From positions 1 through 64,000 of the forward strand of contig CAAEXF010000016.1 in assembly GCA_900759715.1 (NCBI GenBank): DNA of 64,000 nt, in the 5' to 3' direction. The DNA comes from Clostridium_AM sp900759715. Its GTDB lineage: Bacteria > Bacillota > Clostridia > Clostridiales > Clostridiaceae. This document shows, in pieces, positions 34,164-43,574 of the stretch; the stretch's first letter is position 1, and each line of letters opens with the position of its first letter. The notes beneath the pieces were generated by a model. It worked only from the letters and a program-made list of their open reading frames with translations, did no database searches and was not told the origin of the DNA. A program made the position numbers and the translations under genes.

Positions 34164-35405
34164 TTACCAACAAAATAATTTGCTGGCTGTTTTCATGAAA
34201 TATTTCTCTACAGATTTAAGAAATGTTTTGCTATGGCTATCTTTTTCGAAAATTTTTTCAGGAATCTTTACATTGTTATTTATATTGTTATTTTCTATAA
34301 GCAATTTTATTAGTTTATAAATATCATTTCCAGAGTGGGGCTTAGAAAATTTTCTGCAATTTTCCTTCATTAATTCTAGCTTTTCATGAGAATCTAATAA
34401 ATCTTCAATTATCTCATTACAGTTGTTTATATCTGTAAGGTTAACTGCTAAATTGTGTTTTAGAAGAAATTGTGCATTTTTCTCCTCCTGACCTGGAATA
34501 GGAGAGAATAGTCCCAGAGGAATTTCACAAATTAAGGCTTCTGTTATGGTAATCCCACCAGGTTTGGTTAAAAGTAGATCACAAGCTTGCATATACTTGT
34601 TAACTTTGTCAGTAAAGCCTATAATTCGTGTTTCCTTGGGTGAAAATTCTTTTAGTTTTATGAGCTCTTGATATAATTTTTTATTATTACCTGTTACTAC
34701 AATTATTTGGATATCCTTTTCAATAGTAACCAATTTTTCATATATATCTGTAATTTTTCCCATTCCTAGGCTTCCGCCCATAATGAGAATGGTAGTTTTA
34801 TCTTCAGCGAGATCTAGATCTTTTAATGTAGTACACTTATCATATTTTTCAATAAAACAAGGTTTAACAGGTATACCCAAATTATATATAGCATTTCTAG
34901 GAATGCCCTTGTTAGCTATATCCTCAACCATATCGCAATTAGAAACAACATATGCATCTATATGAGAATGAAGCCAAGAACTATGGGAATAGTAGTCTGT
35001 AATTATTGAAATAGCAGGAATAGCTATTTTATATTTGTATTTCATTACAGATACCATTTCTGTTGAAAATGAATGAGTACATATTAAAATATCGGGACTA
35101 TACTCATCTAATAAAGGCAGCAGTTTGTATGCCATAATTTCAAGGAACTTTGAACTTATGGTAGTAGCTAACCCATAATCTCCTTCAGAATGAGAATATA
35201 GTTTGCCATAAAGTGAAGGAGTTATTTTTATGGTTTTTAAATAACTCCCTATTACTACTTTATCTATTATTGGGTTTATATATTTTAATGTATCAACAAT
35301 TTTTACGTCTGATGATGAATCATTTAATTTTATGTAATCTCTTATAGCACCTGCTGCATGGCCATGACCACCGCCAGCAGAAACCGAAAGAATTAATACT
35401 TTCAT
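34164..35405 (-). CDS. GT28-type glycosyltransferase (UgtP/MGDG synthase-like)
   Basis: The 413-residue protein opens VLILSVSAGGGHGHAAGAI, the glycine/histidine loop of the MGDG synthase/UgtP group. MurG-like motifs follow: TTILIMGGSLGMGKI, LLTKPGGITITEALICEIPL and PGQEEKNAQFL. UgtP homologues add glucose to diacylglycerol to make glycolipid anchors; others act on different lipids. Peripheral membrane protein expected. Transcribed opposite to its neighbours; about 290 bp of AT-rich DNA separates it from ypeB. Confidence 0.85.
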   Translation of the reverse strand: MKVLILSVSAGGGHGHAAGAIRDYIKLNDSSSDVKIVDTLKYINPIIDKVVIGSYLKTIKITPSLYGKLYSHSEGDYGLATTISSKFLEIMAYKLLPLLDEYSPDILICTHSFSTEMVSVMKYKYKIAIPAISIITDYYSHSSWLHSHIDAYVVSNCDMVEDIANKGIPRNAIYNLGIPVKPCFIEKYDKCTTLKDLDLAEDKTTILIMGGSLGMGKITDIYEKLVTIEKDIQIIVVTGNNKKLYQELIKLKEFSPKETRIIGFTDKVNKYMQACDLLLTKPGGITITEALICEIPLGLFSPIPGQEEKNAQFLLKHNLAVNLTDINNCNEIIEDLLDSHEKLELMKENCRKFSKPHSGNDIYKLIKLLIENNNINNNVKIPEKIFEKDSHSKTFLKSVEKYFMKTASKLFCW

Positions 35406-35696
35406 CTAATCACCTTCTGGTTAAGTATGTAATAACATTATAAAGGATGTATGAGTAATAATAAACTAATTTAAAAAACAATTAAGAAAAAATTTATATT
35501 TATTAAGTTTCCCTTAATAGTATACTCATATACCAGCAAAATTTGCAAATCATTATTAGTTTTTTTAAACAAATTTGTATAAGGTGAATAACAATTAGCT
35601 AAATACAGATAATATGAAATATAAATTTCTCAATATAATAGTACAAATTCAAATATAACGTAGTTACATTATACATAAAAGCTAGGAGGAGTTATT

Positions 35697-37073
35697 ATGA
35701 AAATAGCTAAGAAAAGAATGATATATACTGCTATAGTGACTTTAATAGTAGTTTTTTCAAGTACTTTTGCAATTCTTATGACCCTTGAAAGAAATGACTA
35801 TAGAAACTATTTGCAAGCAGACTATAGTAAAAGTATGTATGAACTAATAGATTCCGTGCAAAACATAAGAGTAAATTTGGGTAAGTCCGCTATAGTAGGA
35901 TCCAGAGAACAAGAAATGGCTGTATTTTCTGAGATATTCAGATATGCATCTATGGCAAATGATAAAATACATTCTCTTCCTGTAACTCAAGAAGTTATAG
36001 GTGATACTAGTAAATTTTTATCTCAAGTAGGAGATTTTTGCTATGCTCTTGAAAGATCGTCGTCGGAAGGAAAACAGTTAAGTGATGCAGATTACGCTAC
36101 TATAGATAAGTTGAAAAACCAGTCCTTTGCACTAGAACAACAGCTGAAAAAAGTTTCAACTGGCATCAATGAAGGAGACGTGAGATGGGGAGAAATAAGG
36201 AAGAAGATTACTGGCGTATTTGCTAGTGGAAATAAAGGAGAAATGTTAGCTGATAAATTTGGATCTATACAAAAGCAGGTAGCTCAATATCCAGCATTAA
36301 TTTATGATGGACCTTTTTCTGACAATTCACTTCAAATTAATCCCAGAATTAATTCCCAGAAAGAGGTAACTCAAAGTCAAGCGGAGGATGTTGTTAGAAA
36401 TATAATTGGAAAAGATAAAATTGAAACACTACAGGCATTAGCTGTTCAGGGTACAGGAAGAAGAGTAGATGTATATAGATTTTCTGCAGCTATGAAAGGA
36501 AGAAAAAATAAAAATGAAAGAGTAGTATGTGAAGTAACTAAAAAGGGTGGAAAAATGCTATATTTGATAAATGATAGAGCTGTTGGAAATGCAAATATTG
36601 ATGCTGCTAAGGCCACTGTTATTGGCTCAAATTATCTAAAGAATATAGGGTATAGCAATATGGTACCTACCTATACTCTGAATTATGGAAATGTTGCAGT
36701 AATAAATTATGTGTATATGCAGCAAAATGTTATAGTTTATCCTGATCAGTTAAAACTAAAAATTGCGCTAGATGACGGAAGTATAGTAGGTATTGAATCT
36801 GAAAAATATCTTGTAGCACATCAAGAAAATAGGAGTATACCGTCTCCAAAAGTAACTGCTGAGCAAGCAAAACAAAGGGTAGGGAAAAAGCTTAATATTA
36901 CAAATGTAAGGCTTGCATTAATTCCGACAGAAACTAATAAAGAAGTCTTATGCTATGAATTTTCAGGAGACTATAAGGGAGATAACTATAAAGTATATAT
37001 AGATGCCCAAACTGGATATGAACAAAGAATACTGCAAATTATAAATACCCCTAACGGACAGCTCACAATGTAG
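35697..37073 (+). CDS. ypeB: Germination protein YpeB
   Basis: The 458-residue protein has an N-terminal membrane anchor (about residues 8-28), a helical N-domain and C-terminal PepSY-like repeats (ITVDAAKATVIGSNYLKNIG-like segment, then VTAEQAKQRVGKKLNI). In Bacillus YpeB is needed to place the cortex lytic enzyme SleB in the spore, and the genes form a sleB-ypeB operon. Here no sleB is adjacent on either side. Ribosome site CTAGGAGGAG. A terminator follows. Confidence 0.92.
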   Translation: MKIAKKRMIYTAIVTLIVVFSSTFAILMTLERNDYRNYLQADYSKSMYELIDSVQNIRVNLGKSAIVGSREQEMAVFSEIFRYASMANDKIHSLPVTQEVIGDTSKFLSQVGDFCYALERSSSEGKQLSDADYATIDKLKNQSFALEQQLKKVSTGINEGDVRWGEIRKKITGVFASGNKGEMLADKFGSIQKQVAQYPALIYDGPFSDNSLQINPRINSQKEVTQSQAEDVVRNIIGKDKIETLQALAVQGTGRRVDVYRFSAAMKGRKNKNERVVCEVTKKGGKMLYLINDRAVGNANIDAAKATVIGSNYLKNIGYSNMVPTYTLNYGNVAVINYVYMQQNVIVYPDQLKLKIALDDGSIVGIESEKYLVAHQENRSIPSPKVTAEQAKQRVGKKLNITNVRLALIPTETNKEVLCYEFSGDYKGDNYKVYIDAQTGYEQRILQIINTPNGQLTM

Positions 37074-37076
37074 TTT

Positions 37077-37120
37077 AAAATAAAAACTTTCGCATTTTTG
37101 GCGAGAGTTTTTATTTTAAA
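37077..37120 (+). terminator. Terminator after ypeB
   Basis: AAAATAAAAACTTTCGC pairs with GCGAGAGTTTTTATTTT around ATTTTTG (G-T pairs allowed). Confidence 0.8.
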
Positions 37121-37126
37121 TTTTTA

Positions 37127-37151
37127 AGGCATCTTCAAAAAATAACTAGCT
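37127..37151 (-). repeat. Dispersed 25-bp repeat, copy 2
   Basis: AGGCATCTTC, an A run and TAACTAGCT, the reverse complement of 29131-29155 with two small differences. Confidence 0.5.
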
Positions 37152-37340
37152 AGTGTGTTAGCAGATTTAATTTGTCATTTTATTTTAGATACCTAAATTA
37201 CTTGATTATAAGAATACCTGTTGATAAACTAATGAAAATTAACTAAACTATTATTTAGAAGTTTTTGTAGTGAACCTTTAATGTATTTATTATAGTTCAT
37301 AGGCAAAAAAGTTAATTTTGATTTGAGAAAGGTGATAATA

Positions 37341-38321
37341 ATGACAAGAGCACTTGCAATGGTTTCCGGTGGATTGGATAGTATATTAGCAGCAAAACTT
37401 ATTAAAGATCAAGGTATAGAGGTAATAGGTATATGTTTTAAATCTTACTTTTTTGGACCGGGTAATGCTATTAAAATGACAAAACAAGTAGGCATCCCGC
37501 TAGAAGTAGTTGATTTTTCCGAAGAGCATTTTGATTTAGTTAAAAATCCTAAGCATGGTTATGGAAAGAATATAAATCCCTGTATTGATTGCCATGCCAT
37601 GATGTTAAATTATACAGGAAAACTATTAGAAAAGTATAATGCAGATTTTATAATTACTGGAGAAGTATTGAATCAGAGGCCTATGTCGCAAAATAGAATT
37701 TCATTGGATATAGTAAAAAAGGAATCAGGATTCAGTGATAAGATTTTAAGGCCTTTATGTGCCAAAAATCTTAATCCTACTAAGATGGAGTTAGAGGGAT
37801 TAGTAGATAGAGAAAAACTTATGGATATATTAGGAAGAAGCAGAAAAGTTCAAATGGAATTAGCCGAGAAGTGGAATATTAAAGATTATCCTTCTCCAGC
37901 AGGAGGGTGTAAGCTTACAGAGCCTAACTACGCTAAAAGATTAAAGGAGTTATTAAAGTATAAGGATGTGCCTGATGAAAAGGATCTAGAGTTATTAAGA
38001 CTTGGAAGACATTTTAGAGTTTCACAGGATGCTAAAATTATATCAACAAGAACTGGTGAGGAAACGAAGGAAATAAAAAATTACCTAAGTACAAAGGATG
38101 TAATATTTTTAGCAGATACATTTAAAGGTTCTATGATAATAATAATTGGAAAACCTACAGAAGAAGATATAGAATTTGCAGCTAAAGTAACAGCTAGATA
38201 CTGTAAGGGAAAAGATGAGGATAAAATAAAAATTAAATATGGATATTTTAAAAATCCTATGGATAAGTCTATAGAGGTTAAAGCAGCTACAGATGATGAA
38301 ATATCAAAATTTCTTATCTAA
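37341..38321 (+). CDS. PP-loop ATPase, MnmA-like tRNA thiolation family homologue
   Basis: The 326-residue protein starts TRALAMVSGGLDSILAAKLI, with the ATP-pyrophosphatase P-loop SGGLDS at residues 9-14. NPCIDCHAMM, TGEVLNQRPMSQ and YPSPAGGCKLTEP follow, with cysteines in positions like those of tRNA 2-thiouridylase relatives. The C-terminal part (from about 235) has an NFACT/RNA-binding-like strand pattern. Databases often label it tRNA methyltransferase, but the fold suggests a sulfur or nucleotidyl transfer. Start ATG 37341 after AAAGGTG. True reaction unproven. Confidence 0.8.
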   Translation: MTRALAMVSGGLDSILAAKLIKDQGIEVIGICFKSYFFGPGNAIKMTKQVGIPLEVVDFSEEHFDLVKNPKHGYGKNINPCIDCHAMMLNYTGKLLEKYNADFIITGEVLNQRPMSQNRISLDIVKKESGFSDKILRPLCAKNLNPTKMELEGLVDREKLMDILGRSRKVQMELAEKWNIKDYPSPAGGCKLTEPNYAKRLKELLKYKDVPDEKDLELLRLGRHFRVSQDAKIISTRTGEETKEIKNYLSTKDVIFLADTFKGSMIIIIGKPTEEDIEFAAKVTARYCKGKDEDKIKIKYGYFKNPMDKSIEVKAATDDEISKFLI

Positions 38322-38362
38322 GATTTAATTAATAGTGAATTAAACTAAAAGGAGGAGAGTCT

Positions 38363-38782
38363 ATGAAAAAAAAGGCTATTATCTCTGTATCAAGTAAACA
38401 AAAAAGTGATGAAAATGATGTTATAGAAGTTGTTACTCCTGGTGATTTCTATGAAAAAGATGGATCATACTATGCCGTATATAAGGAAACCGAGATATCA
38501 GGGATGGAAGGAACCACAACTACATTAAAAATATCTGACGATAAATTTTCTATTATAAGAATAGGAAGTACAAGCGCTAAAATGGAATTTGATAAAAAAG
38601 CTAAGAGTGTATCAATGTATAATACCCCTTATGGAACATTAGAATTAAAAATAGAGACTAAGACCTTGAGTGTGAATGTTGGTGAAAAAGGTGGAGACAT
38701 ACAAGTAAATTATAACTTAACCGTAAGTGGTCAGACACCTAACAATACACAACTAAAAATAAATATAAAGGCGCAGGAATAA
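38363..38782 (+). CDS. DUF1934 domain protein
   Basis: The 139-residue protein is all beta and lipocalin-like, as in B. subtilis YwiB. It has YYAVYKETEISGMEGTTTTL, RIGSTSAKMEFDKKAK and YNTPYGTLELKIETKTL in the standard order. No signal peptide. Strong AAAGGAGGAG site, about 40 bp after the PP-loop gene. Function unknown; widespread in Firmicutes. Confidence 0.85.
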   Translation: MKKKAIISVSSKQKSDENDVIEVVTPGDFYEKDGSYYAVYKETEISGMEGTTTTLKISDDKFSIIRIGSTSAKMEFDKKAKSVSMYNTPYGTLELKIETKTLSVNVGEKGGDIQVNYNLTVSGQTPNNTQLKINIKAQE

Positions 38783-38789
38783 AGAAAGT

Positions 38790-38839
38790 ACTTAATATCT
38801 GTTTTCCCTAATTTAAAGGTGGGAAAACAGATATTAAGT
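38790..38839. other. Perfect 19-bp hairpin after the DUF1934 gene
   Basis: ACTTAATATCTGTTTTCCC pairs exactly with GGGAAAACAGATATTAAGT around a 12-base loop. No T run follows, so it may be an mRNA 3'-end stabiliser or a protein-binding site as well as a possible terminator. Confidence 0.7.
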
Positions 38840-38958
38840 GATAAATATATTGCCTGTGTCTTTATTTATGTGTATATTTTATTGAGTTATTGTTTAAAAT
38901 TTAAGAAGAGATATACTCATTAAGTTATCAACATTGTGGATAAAAGGAAGTGCCTGTT

Positions 38959-39267
38959 GTGAATAAATATTTTATTGATAAAGAAGAAAAATATGAAAGA
39001 ATACTAGAGCTTCTATGTAAATATAAAGGTCTAAGTAGAGAAGAATTATTTAAAATTTTAAAGGATAGGGAATGCAGATATCTATTTTTTTTGCTTATTA
39101 GAAAATATGGTTGTGATGATATAGGAATGCTTCAAAAAGACTTTCCATCAGTAAATAAAAATAATATAGGATTAAATTTTAGAAAAGCAGAAGAGAAACT
39201 TTTACTTAATAGAAAAATAAGAGATATGTATTTTGAAGCGGAAGACATTATCGAAAAAGCAAAATAA
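38959..39267 (+). CDS. Uncharacterised helical protein upstream of pyrG (102 aa)
   Basis: An all-helical, basic protein. The second half (CRYLFFLLIRKYGCDDIGML, then NFRKAEEKLLLNRKIRDMY) recalls the helix spacing of the DNA-binding C-terminal domain of DnaA, but the DnaA signature GGRDHTT is absent. Start GTG 38959 with GGAAG 8 bases upstream. It occupies the place held by rpoE (RNA polymerase delta) in Bacillus but does not look like delta. A DNA-binding role is only a suggestion. Confidence 0.6.
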   Translation: MNKYFIDKEEKYERILELLCKYKGLSREELFKILKDRECRYLFFLLIRKYGCDDIGMLQKDFPSVNKNNIGLNFRKAEEKLLLNRKIRDMYFEAEDIIEKAK

Positions 39268-39348
39268 TATTTTTTCGACAAAAAACAAAAAACAGTAGCA
39301 TATTTAAAAAAAGTATGCTAATATATTAGATATGTTTTAGGACATAAT

Positions 39349-39380
39349 ATCCCACTTTAACTTATGGGGTAATTTTTATT
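39349..39380 (+). promoter_or_regulatory. Possible pyrG leader attenuator
   Basis: ATCCCA pairs with TGGGGT, followed by AATTTTTATT, about 110 bases before pyrG. An extended -10-like TATGCTAATAT lies upstream. pyrG of other Gram-positives is controlled by leader attenuation linked to CTP level. The short stem makes this uncertain. Confidence 0.35.
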
Positions 39381-39489
39381 ATACAACCCAAGTGATACTT
39401 TGTCAATATGCAATTGTTATATTTTCAATATAAATTTTATACTATTATAGAAAACGGGGGTGAACTCTGCTTAATATAGCAGGAAACTT

Positions 39490-41088
39490 ATGAGTACAAA
39501 ATATATATTTGTTACCGGAGGAGTAGTATCCTCATTAGGAAAAGGAATAACAGCGGCTTCACTAGGAAGGCTTTTAAAAAATAGAGGACTGAAGGTATCA
39601 ATTCAAAAATTTGATCCATATATAAATATAGATCCAGGAACTATGAGTCCATATCAACATGGTGAAGTTTTTGTAACGGATGATGGAGCAGAAACTGACT
39701 TAGATTTAGGTCACTATGAAAGATTTATAGATGAAAATTTGAGTAAAAATAGTAATGTTACTACAGGAAAGGTATATTGGTCTGTAATAACAAAAGAAAG
39801 AAAAGGAGATTACTTAGGTGGAACTGTTCAAGTAATTCCTCACATCACTAATGAAATCAAATCAAGAGTTTACAGAGTAGCTAAAGAAAGAGATGTTGAT
39901 GTAGTTATAACTGAAATAGGCGGAACAATTGGTGATATAGAATCCTTACCGTTTTTGGAATCTATAAGACAGATAAAGTATGAAGTTGGTAGAGAGAATG
40001 TATGCTTTATACATGTAACTCTTGTGCCTTATCTAGGAAAGTCAGGAGAGCTTAAAACAAAGCCTACACAACACTCAGTAAAAGAGCTAAGAGGTATAGG
40101 AATTCAACCGGATATAATAGTATGCCGTTCTGAGAAATCTATTCCAGATGATTTAAAAGAAAAAATAGGATTGTTTTGTAATGTAGATGGAAATTCTGTA
40201 ATTCAAAACTTGGATGCAGAAAATCTATATGAAGTTCCATTGATGCTTCACAAAGAAGGATTGGACACTTTAGTTTGCGAAAAGTTAAGTTTACCATGCA
40301 AAGAAATAGATAATACTGAATGGTCTAACATGGTAAATAATATAAAAAATCTATCAAGAAGCGTTACTATTGCACTTGTAGGGAAATATGTTGAATTACA
40401 TGATGCGTATATATCAGTAGTAGAATCTTTAAATCATGGTGGTTATGCAAATGATGCCAACATAAATATAAAATGGATAAATGCTATGGATGTTACTAAA
40501 GAAAACGCGGCTGAATATCTGAAGGATGTAGATGGAATCCTAGTTCCAGGTGGATTTGGTGATAGAGGGGTAGAAGGAAAAATTGAAGCTATAAAGTGGG
40601 CAAGACAAAATAAGGTTCCTTTCCTTGGAATATGTTTAGGAATGCAATGTGTAGTAATAGAATTTGCAAGAAATGTATTAGGATATTACGATGCTCATAG
40701 CTCAGAAATATTACCAGATACAGAACACCCAGTAATTGACTTAATGCCTGATCAAAAAGATGTAGATGAAAAAGGCGGTACTATGAGATTAGGTTTATAT
40801 CCATGTAAGTTGGAAAAGGATACAAATGCCTTTGCAGCTTATGGTGAAGAAATTATATATGAAAGACATAGACATAGATATGAGTTCAATAATGAATATA
40901 GAAAAGCATTAACTGAAGCTGGACTTATTTTATCAGGAACTAGCCCAGATTCTAGGTTAGTAGAAATAGTTGAGTTAAAAGATCATCCATGGTTTGTGGC
41001 AGTTCAATTTCACCCTGAACTAAAATCAAGACCAAACAGACCACATCCGTTATTTAGAGATTTTATAAAAGCGTCTTTAGATAAGTAG
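39490..41088 (+). CDS. pyrG: CTP synthase
   Basis: The 532-residue amidotransferase-type enzyme makes CTP from UTP, ATP and glutamine. The synthetase domain starts KYIFVTGGVVSSLGKGITAAS and has EIGGTIGDIESLPFLE. The glutaminase domain has PGGFGDRG, the nucleophile in FLGICLGMQC, and the late VQFHPELKSRP with the catalytic His-Glu. Start ATG with AGGA 5 bases upstream. Transcription probably begins in the 220-bp leader. A strong terminator follows. Confidence 0.97.
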   Translation: MSTKYIFVTGGVVSSLGKGITAASLGRLLKNRGLKVSIQKFDPYINIDPGTMSPYQHGEVFVTDDGAETDLDLGHYERFIDENLSKNSNVTTGKVYWSVITKERKGDYLGGTVQVIPHITNEIKSRVYRVAKERDVDVVITEIGGTIGDIESLPFLESIRQIKYEVGRENVCFIHVTLVPYLGKSGELKTKPTQHSVKELRGIGIQPDIIVCRSEKSIPDDLKEKIGLFCNVDGNSVIQNLDAENLYEVPLMLHKEGLDTLVCEKLSLPCKEIDNTEWSNMVNNIKNLSRSVTIALVGKYVELHDAYISVVESLNHGGYANDANINIKWINAMDVTKENAAEYLKDVDGILVPGGFGDRGVEGKIEAIKWARQNKVPFLGICLGMQCVVIEFARNVLGYYDAHSSEILPDTEHPVIDLMPDQKDVDEKGGTMRLGLYPCKLEKDTNAFAAYGEEIIYERHRHRYEFNNEYRKALTEAGLILSGTSPDSRLVEIVELKDHPWFVAVQFHPELKSRPNRPHPLFRDFIKASLDK

Positions 41089-41104
41089 CATTAGAATTGT
41101 AATT

Positions 41105-41158
41105 ATTCTGGTATACATGAATTATTATAATAATTCATGTATACCAGAATTTATTTTG
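41105..41158 (+). terminator. Terminator after pyrG
   Basis: ATTCTGGTATACATGAATTAT pairs (21 bp) with its complement at 41130-41150 around a short AT loop, then TTATTTTG. Confidence 0.85.
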
Positions 41159-41270
41159 TCGAAAAAAATAATTTTACAATATATTAAATGAAGAGATTTA
41201 TGAAGGATTTTAATAATATTTATAGAATTATAAATATACCAAATTTAATTCTATAGGAGGGGTGAATAAT

Positions 41271-41612
41271 ATGTTGTTTAATACTGATATAAGTATTGCT
41301 CTTAAAAATTTTCAAGGATTCTACGACCTAGAGACATTTTCTATTTTCGAAACAAATAAGATTAGTGAAAATTTCACCTCTTTAGAAATAAAAAACTGTA
41401 ATAAGATAATTTCATTTAAAGTTAGATGTCCTCATTGCGGAAAGTATCATAGTTACAAATACAGTATAAATGAATTTATAAAAAAGGATCTAATAGTTGG
41501 AGGATGTGAAATTCTAGGATTACCTTTATTTTATATGGGAGATTATAATAAGGTGAATAAAAGAGTCAGTAGATATAATAATATAAATAAGCAATTGTAC
41601 GCTATGATATAA
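41271..41612 (+). CDS. Uncharacterised 113-residue protein with CPHCG motif
   Basis: Begins MLFNTDISIALKNFQGFYD. The motif RCPHCGKYHSYKYS near residue 50 could bind metal with a later cysteine (GGCEILG). No membrane segment. ATG 41271 follows AGGAGGGGTG; the in-frame GTG at 41262 is part of that site. Isolated between terminators, upstream of rho. No family recognised. Confidence 0.6.
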   Translation: MLFNTDISIALKNFQGFYDLETFSIFETNKISENFTSLEIKNCNKIISFKVRCPHCGKYHSYKYSINEFIKKDLIVGGCEILGLPLFYMGDYNKVNKRVSRYNNINKQLYAMI

Positions 41613-41617
41613 TTTTT

Positions 41618-41650
41618 AAGGATAAAAGAATGCTTTTATCCTTTTATTTT
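41618..41650 (+). terminator. Terminator upstream of the rho leader
   Basis: AAGGATAAAAG pairs with CTTTTATCCTT around AATG, then TTATTTTG. Confidence 0.8.
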
Positions 41651-42022
41651 GCAATTGATTAATAAAAATAATGTTATTTGATAAAATAAGAATATATAGA
41701 TATAATTTTAAATAATTTAAGCACATTTGGTTTGTTATTTTATTCAAATTTACATTAAAGAAAAAAATATTATAAAAATGTGGATTAAAATATGAAAAAG
41801 GGTTATAATTTATTTTACAGTGTAGCCTTTCAAATAAAAATTTCTTTGCTTAGAGTGAAGTTTTTCATCAGTAGCCTAATAATTTCATTTTAAAGCACAG
41901 AAATCTGTTAAGCATACCTAAATGTTTGGTATCATTACGGATAATAAATGGAAAAAATCTTTTGATTATTCCCAAGAGGTTAAATATAATTATGAAAATT
42001 AAATAATGCGAGGTGTTATTTT
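41651..42022 (+). promoter_or_regulatory. Long leader region of rho
   Basis: About 370 bases without an ORF between the preceding terminator and rho. A -10-like TTATAAT occurs near 41804. Rho genes elsewhere are autoregulated by early termination in a long leader, so this stretch may be transcribed. No clear hairpin with a T run was seen within it. Confidence 0.35.
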
Positions 42023-43495
42023 TTGATAAACAAAGATATGGATAACTTGACCGTTGCTGAGTTGAAAGAAATAGCCAAGAACTTAGGCTTAAAAAATATA
42101 TCTAAATATAAAAAAACTCAGCTAATTGAAGAGATAAAAAAAGTTTCTCCAGTTTCAATCGAAAAAGATGGAGTCATACTTAGAGAAAAAATAAGTCCTA
42201 AGAGTGAAGCTATACATAATGAAAAAGAAGAAACTACTGAAAATGTAAGGGTTGAAGAAAAGAAATCTGTAGAAGAAAAAACTCAAAATGAAAAAAATGA
42301 GGATGAAAAAGTATCTGAAGAGGAAAAAAGAGAAAAGCTTAAAGAGATGATAAATGAATCAGGTACAGCTATAGGAGTACTTGAAATAATAGAGAGTAAT
42401 AATTATGGATTCTTAAGAGGAAAAAATTATTTAACAGGACCAGAAGATATATATGTATCTCCATCTCAAATAAGAAGGTTTAATTTAAAAACAGGAGATG
42501 AAGTACAAGGTAAAGTAAGAACACCAAAAGAAGGTGAAAAATTTAAAGCACTTCTCTATGTAGAAAGAGTAAATGGAGAAAATCCAGAAAGAGCAGTAGG
42601 TAGAAAACCATTTGAGAAGCTTACCCCTATATATCCAGAGCAAAGATTAAGACTCGAAACTATACAGTCAGATTTATCTACCAGACTTATGGATATAATA
42701 TCGCCTATAGGTAAAGGTCAAAGAGGGATTATAGTCGCACCTCCTAAAGCAGGTAAAACTACTCTTCTAAAAAAAATAGCTCAAAGTATATCTCAAAATC
42801 ACCCAGAAACAAAACTTATAGTTGTTTTAATAGATGAAAGACCAGAAGAAGTTACAGATATGCAGAGATCAATCAAAGGTGAAGTAATATACTCAACTTT
42901 TGATGAAGAACCTGAACATCACACTAAGGTTGCTTACATGGTACTTGAAAGAGCAAAAAGAATGGTGGAGCAGGGACAGGATGTAGTTATACTTTTAGAT
43001 AGTATTACTAGACTTTCTAGAGCATACAATCTAACTATTACCCCAACAGGAAGAACTCTTTCAGGAGGACTTGATCCAGGAGCGCTAATAATGCCAAAGA
43101 AATTTTTTGGAGCTGCGAGAAATATAGAAGAAGGGGGAAGTCTTACTATACTTGCTACAGCCCTTGTGGAAACTGGAAGCAGAATGGATGATATGATATT
43201 TGAGGAGTTTAAGGGTACTGGAAACATGGAAGTACACTTAGATAGAAGACTTCAAGAAAGAAGAATATTCCCTGCTATAGATGTTTATAAGTCAGGTACT
43301 AGAAGAGATGACTTGTTATTTAAGAACCAAGTAGAAAAAGAAGCGGCCTTTAATATAAGAAGAGTGTTGTATGATGAAAATAATACTCAGAATATTACTG
43401 AACAGCTAATAAGCATGCTATCGAAGACTAAAAATAACGATGAGTTTGTTAATTTTATTATTAAAAAAGACATTAGTAAAAATGGAGAAAAATAA
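42023..43495 (+). CDS. rho: Transcription termination factor Rho
   Basis: The 490-residue hexameric RNA helicase that ends transcription. An N-terminal Rho_N helical domain (LTVAELKEIAKNLGLKNISK) is followed by a charged Glu/Lys-rich insert (about residues 50-110) not found in the shorter B. subtilis protein. Then come the RNA-binding cold-shock domain (LRGKNYLTGPEDIYVSPSQI) and the ATPase with P-loop APPKAGKTTLL and VILLDSITRLSRAYN. Start TTG 42023 after GAGGTG. Confidence 0.96.
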   Translation: MINKDMDNLTVAELKEIAKNLGLKNISKYKKTQLIEEIKKVSPVSIEKDGVILREKISPKSEAIHNEKEETTENVRVEEKKSVEEKTQNEKNEDEKVSEEEKREKLKEMINESGTAIGVLEIIESNNYGFLRGKNYLTGPEDIYVSPSQIRRFNLKTGDEVQGKVRTPKEGEKFKALLYVERVNGENPERAVGRKPFEKLTPIYPEQRLRLETIQSDLSTRLMDIISPIGKGQRGIIVAPPKAGKTTLLKKIAQSISQNHPETKLIVVLIDERPEEVTDMQRSIKGEVIYSTFDEEPEHHTKVAYMVLERAKRMVEQGQDVVILLDSITRLSRAYNLTITPTGRTLSGGLDPGALIMPKKFFGAARNIEEGGSLTILATALVETGSRMDDMIFEEFKGTGNMEVHLDRRLQERRIFPAIDVYKSGTRRDDLLFKNQVEKEAAFNIRRVLYDENNTQNITEQLISMLSKTKNNDEFVNFIIKKDISKNGEK

Positions 43496-43496
43496 T

Positions 43497-43531
43497 AAAA
43501 CCTGTCCTTTGATATCAAAGGACAGGTTTTA
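43497..43531. terminator. Bidirectional terminator between rho and rpmE
   Basis: AAAACCTGTCCTTTGA pairs with TCAAAGGACAGGTTTT, with A and T runs on the flanks, serving both converging genes. Confidence 0.9.
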
Positions 43532-43574
43532 TAATAAGCTTTAGAACAAATAAAAAAATATTTAAACTTATTTA

